From contig NZ_BMKA01000001.1 in the NCBI RefSeq assembly GCF_014643735.1, positions 124,001 to 188,000 on the forward strand: DNA of 64,000 bases. Direction: 5' to 3'. The translations under genes were made by a program, and so were the position numbers. The notes beneath the pieces are model-generated. The model was not told the origin of the DNA, searched no databases, and saw nothing but the letters and a program-made list of their open reading frames with translations. Within the stretch, counting starts at the first letter, position 1; every line of letters begins with the position of its first letter. The DNA is from Neptunicoccus cionae (GTDB taxonomy: Bacteria; Pseudomonadota; Alphaproteobacteria; Rhodobacterales; Rhodobacteraceae). Of this stretch, positions 62,819-64,000 are shown piece after piece.

Positions 62819-62853
62819 GGACCACCGGAATTGTTGAGCCCGCGTGGTCCTTT
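62819..62853 (+). terminator. Probable terminator after the third TRAP operon
   Basis: GGACCAC (62819-62825) and GTGGTCC (62844-62850) with an 18-base loop, followed by TTTC, 6 bases past the dctM stop. The long loop and short T-run make it moderate. Confidence 0.55.
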
Positions 62854-63216
62854 CAAATCATCCTCCATACCCTGACCGCGCGATGCGGTTGGGGAAGCCG
62901 CTGCACCTGTGTAGCCGTTTCAAGCCCGCATCACCCCTTGTTTGCAATCCAGTTGTCGCCGCCTGTTCCTATGAGCTGGCGGCTTCGCTGTGAGGTCTCA
63001 ACCTAACCGGAGTAATCTTAACACTTCCTGAAGAATCCCCGTTTATAGCTTCATTCCTATCCTAAAGAGAGCAGCTTCTATTCTTCCGCAAGAATTCAAA
63101 AGGCGAAAGATCAGATACTAAAGGAGTGTCGGAGCGCTATTCGAACACCTGCAGGTTGGCTGAGCCGAAGATTGTTAGAAAAATGATAAGCGCGATTAAT
63201 ATTCGGAGAACAAGAC
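62854..63216. other. Long leader region upstream of the exported-protein gene
   Basis: About 360 bases, less GC-rich than the surroundings in its second half. No gene was accepted. It probably holds the promoter and 5' leader for the genes at 63217 onward; no clear -35/-10 pair or riboswitch-like fold was identified. Confidence 0.4.
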
Positions 63217-63360
63217 ATGATGATCTACGGCAACGGTACACGCGTAATGGCTTGGCGTGTTATTCCCGAACAGTGGCTTTCTTCGATTTTCCCTGATGAT
63301 ACGTCCTTCAAAGCCGTTCGCTTATGTCTATTTCTTTGCATGGAAAGGGCTGCGACGTGA
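63217..63360 (+). CDS. Short ORF overlapping the exported-protein gene
   Basis: 47 residues beginning MMIYGNGTRVMAWRVIPEQW. The ATG at 63217 has GGAGAA 7-8 bases upstream, better than the ribosome site of the following gene. Its TGA (63358-63360) overlaps an in-frame GTG (63357) of the next gene as GTGA. It may be a leader peptide that couples translation or a small protein; no family is recognised. Confidence 0.45.
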   Translation: MMIYGNGTRVMAWRVIPEQWLSSIFPDDTSFKAVRLCLFLCMERAAT

Positions 63361-64000
63361 ACCGTATTACAGTCCAATTAAAACGTCTTTCAACACACCG
63401 TCTGGCCGCCGCTTTCTGCGCGTGGTTCGGACTGACAGTCATTGCGCTGGCGCATGGCGCGTGGCTTGGAACCGGTGTGATCGATCTTACACCGGCCACA
63501 CGAACCGAAATCAAGGCGCGGGTGCTGGCAGGGGAACCGGCCGTTCAAAATGGCGATATTATACAGGTGTTTTCCAGCTTTCCGACAATCGTGGACGGAA
63601 CGCTCGACGGGCCGGGGGGCTATGCCACCATGTATGTCCCCGAAGGCACAGAGGTCGTTGGCGCCTTTATGACGGACGCTGCCGGAAACGAACTTCCTGC
63701 GCGCCCAGCACAAGCGACGACAGGCAGTGGTGTGTCCAAAGGCTGGGGGCCAAAGGGTCAACAGGCTTTTGATGTCTCGGCAAATGGATGGAATCCTGAA
63801 TCCAACACAGCATGCCTTGTAGCCGGTTTCACCGTCACCACTGAAGATTGTAATGCCGGTCTCGCCTATATCTATGGCGACACGGGCATTTTCTATTCCT
63901 CTCGGTCAGATACGCAATTGTTTGCAAACGGGTCACTGGTGGCCGATTTGACAAACGGATATTTGGTTAACCCGACCAACGGCACCCCTTGGACCACCGT
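63324..64000 (+). CDS. Large exported/surface protein, 3' partial
   Basis: The frame is open from ATG 63324 to the window end (225 codons) with no stop. The N-terminus has a basic stretch (NRITVQLKRLSTHRLA) followed by the hydrophobic AAAFCAWFGLTVIALAHGAWLG, a long signal peptide or anchor. The rest is Thr/Gly/Asn-rich, beta-strand-like (DGPGGYATMYVPEGTEVVGA, FYSSRSDTQLFANGSLV), as in cell-surface or repeat-containing proteins. The start may instead be GTG 63357, coupled to the short ORF. No family is recognised; the C-terminal part is needed. Confidence 0.65.
   Translation, partial: MSISLHGKGCDVNRITVQLKRLSTHRLAAAFCAWFGLTVIALAHGAWLGTGVIDLTPATRTEIKARVLAGEPAVQNGDIIQVFSSFPTIVDGTLDGPGGYATMYVPEGTEVVGAFMTDAAGNELPARPAQATTGSGVSKGWGPKGQQAFDVSANGWNPESNTACLVAGFTVTTEDCNAGLAYIYGDTGIFYSSRSDTQLFANGSLVADLTNGYLVNPTNGTPWTT

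Noticed and set aside
63257-63772. 171-residue reading frame near the window end
   Set aside because: It lies in a different frame from the signal-peptide-bearing frame at 63324-64000, and its translation is basic and low in hydrophobic order.
1-64000. tRNA, rRNA genes or CRISPR arrays
   Set aside because: No cloverleaf-like T-arm context, rRNA segment or regularly spaced repeat was seen on either strand by eye.

Overview
The window looks like a chromosomal stretch of a marine alphaproteobacterium of the roseobacter group (Rhodobacterales). This is judged from gene content, not from a database search: three TRAP transporters, two LivKHMGF-type ABC transporters, genes for degrading the algal sulfonate 2,3-dihydroxypropane-1-sulfonate (DHPS), an aerobic CoA-dependent anthranilate pathway, a BCCT osmolyte transporter, and moderately GC-rich, densely packed, stop/start-overlapping operons. 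No rRNA, tRNA or CRISPR array was seen.

Layout. 1-3.2 kb: tail of a LivHMGF ABC operon whose binding-protein gene lies outside. 3.2-4.1 kb: small membrane protein and UspA. 4.3-16.4 kb (minus strand): one 12-gene operon for uptake and aerobic degradation of 2-aminobenzoate (anthranilate): bifunctional 2-aminobenzoyl-CoA monooxygenase/reductase, SDR, MarR, enoyl-CoA hydratase, acyl-CoA dehydrogenase, CoA ligase, LivK-H-M-G-F and a RidA protein. 16.5-17.1 kb: a REP-associated tyrosine transposase (RAYT) followed by an inverted pair of REP hairpins. 17.1-22.6 kb: housekeeping genes ettA, an SNase-like gene, nadD, dacB and rsgA.

22.9-34.6 kb: a first sulfonate-like module (HpsN and HpsP paralogues, IclR, GMC flavoprotein, TerC, TRAP DctP and fused DctQM, class V PLP enzyme, VOC protein). 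35.2-45.4 kb: a second, more complete DHPS operon: LacI regulator with two operator boxes, small membrane protein, TRAP transporter, hpsN, hpsO, hpsP, uspA, comD, comE and an FMN-dependent L-2-hydroxyacid dehydrogenase. Together they predict DHPS -> (R)-sulfolactate -> sulfopyruvate -> sulfoacetaldehyde; xsc, pta and a sulfite exporter are not in the window. 45.6-47.0 kb: a decayed group II PLP decarboxylase gene.

47.3-53.9 kb: ArgE-type deacetylase, gamma-glutamyltransferase, BCCT transporter, then a type III polyketide synthase overlapping an ICMT-family methyltransferase. 53.9-62.8 kb: TetR, a single-chain acyl-CoA carboxylase (biotin carboxylase, biotin carrier and carboxyltransferase in one 1076-residue protein), an acyl-CoA ligase and a third TRAP transporter, together resembling a carboxylic-acid uptake and activation module. 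63.2-64 kb: a short ORF overlapping the start of a large exported protein that runs off the end.

Most noteworthy: the FMN enzyme as a candidate L-(R)-sulfolactate dehydrogenase; the second HpsN/HpsP module with GMC and TerC proteins; the RAYT gene carrying a REP-like palindrome inside its coding sequence; and RidA as a possible enamine hydrolase in the anthranilate operon.
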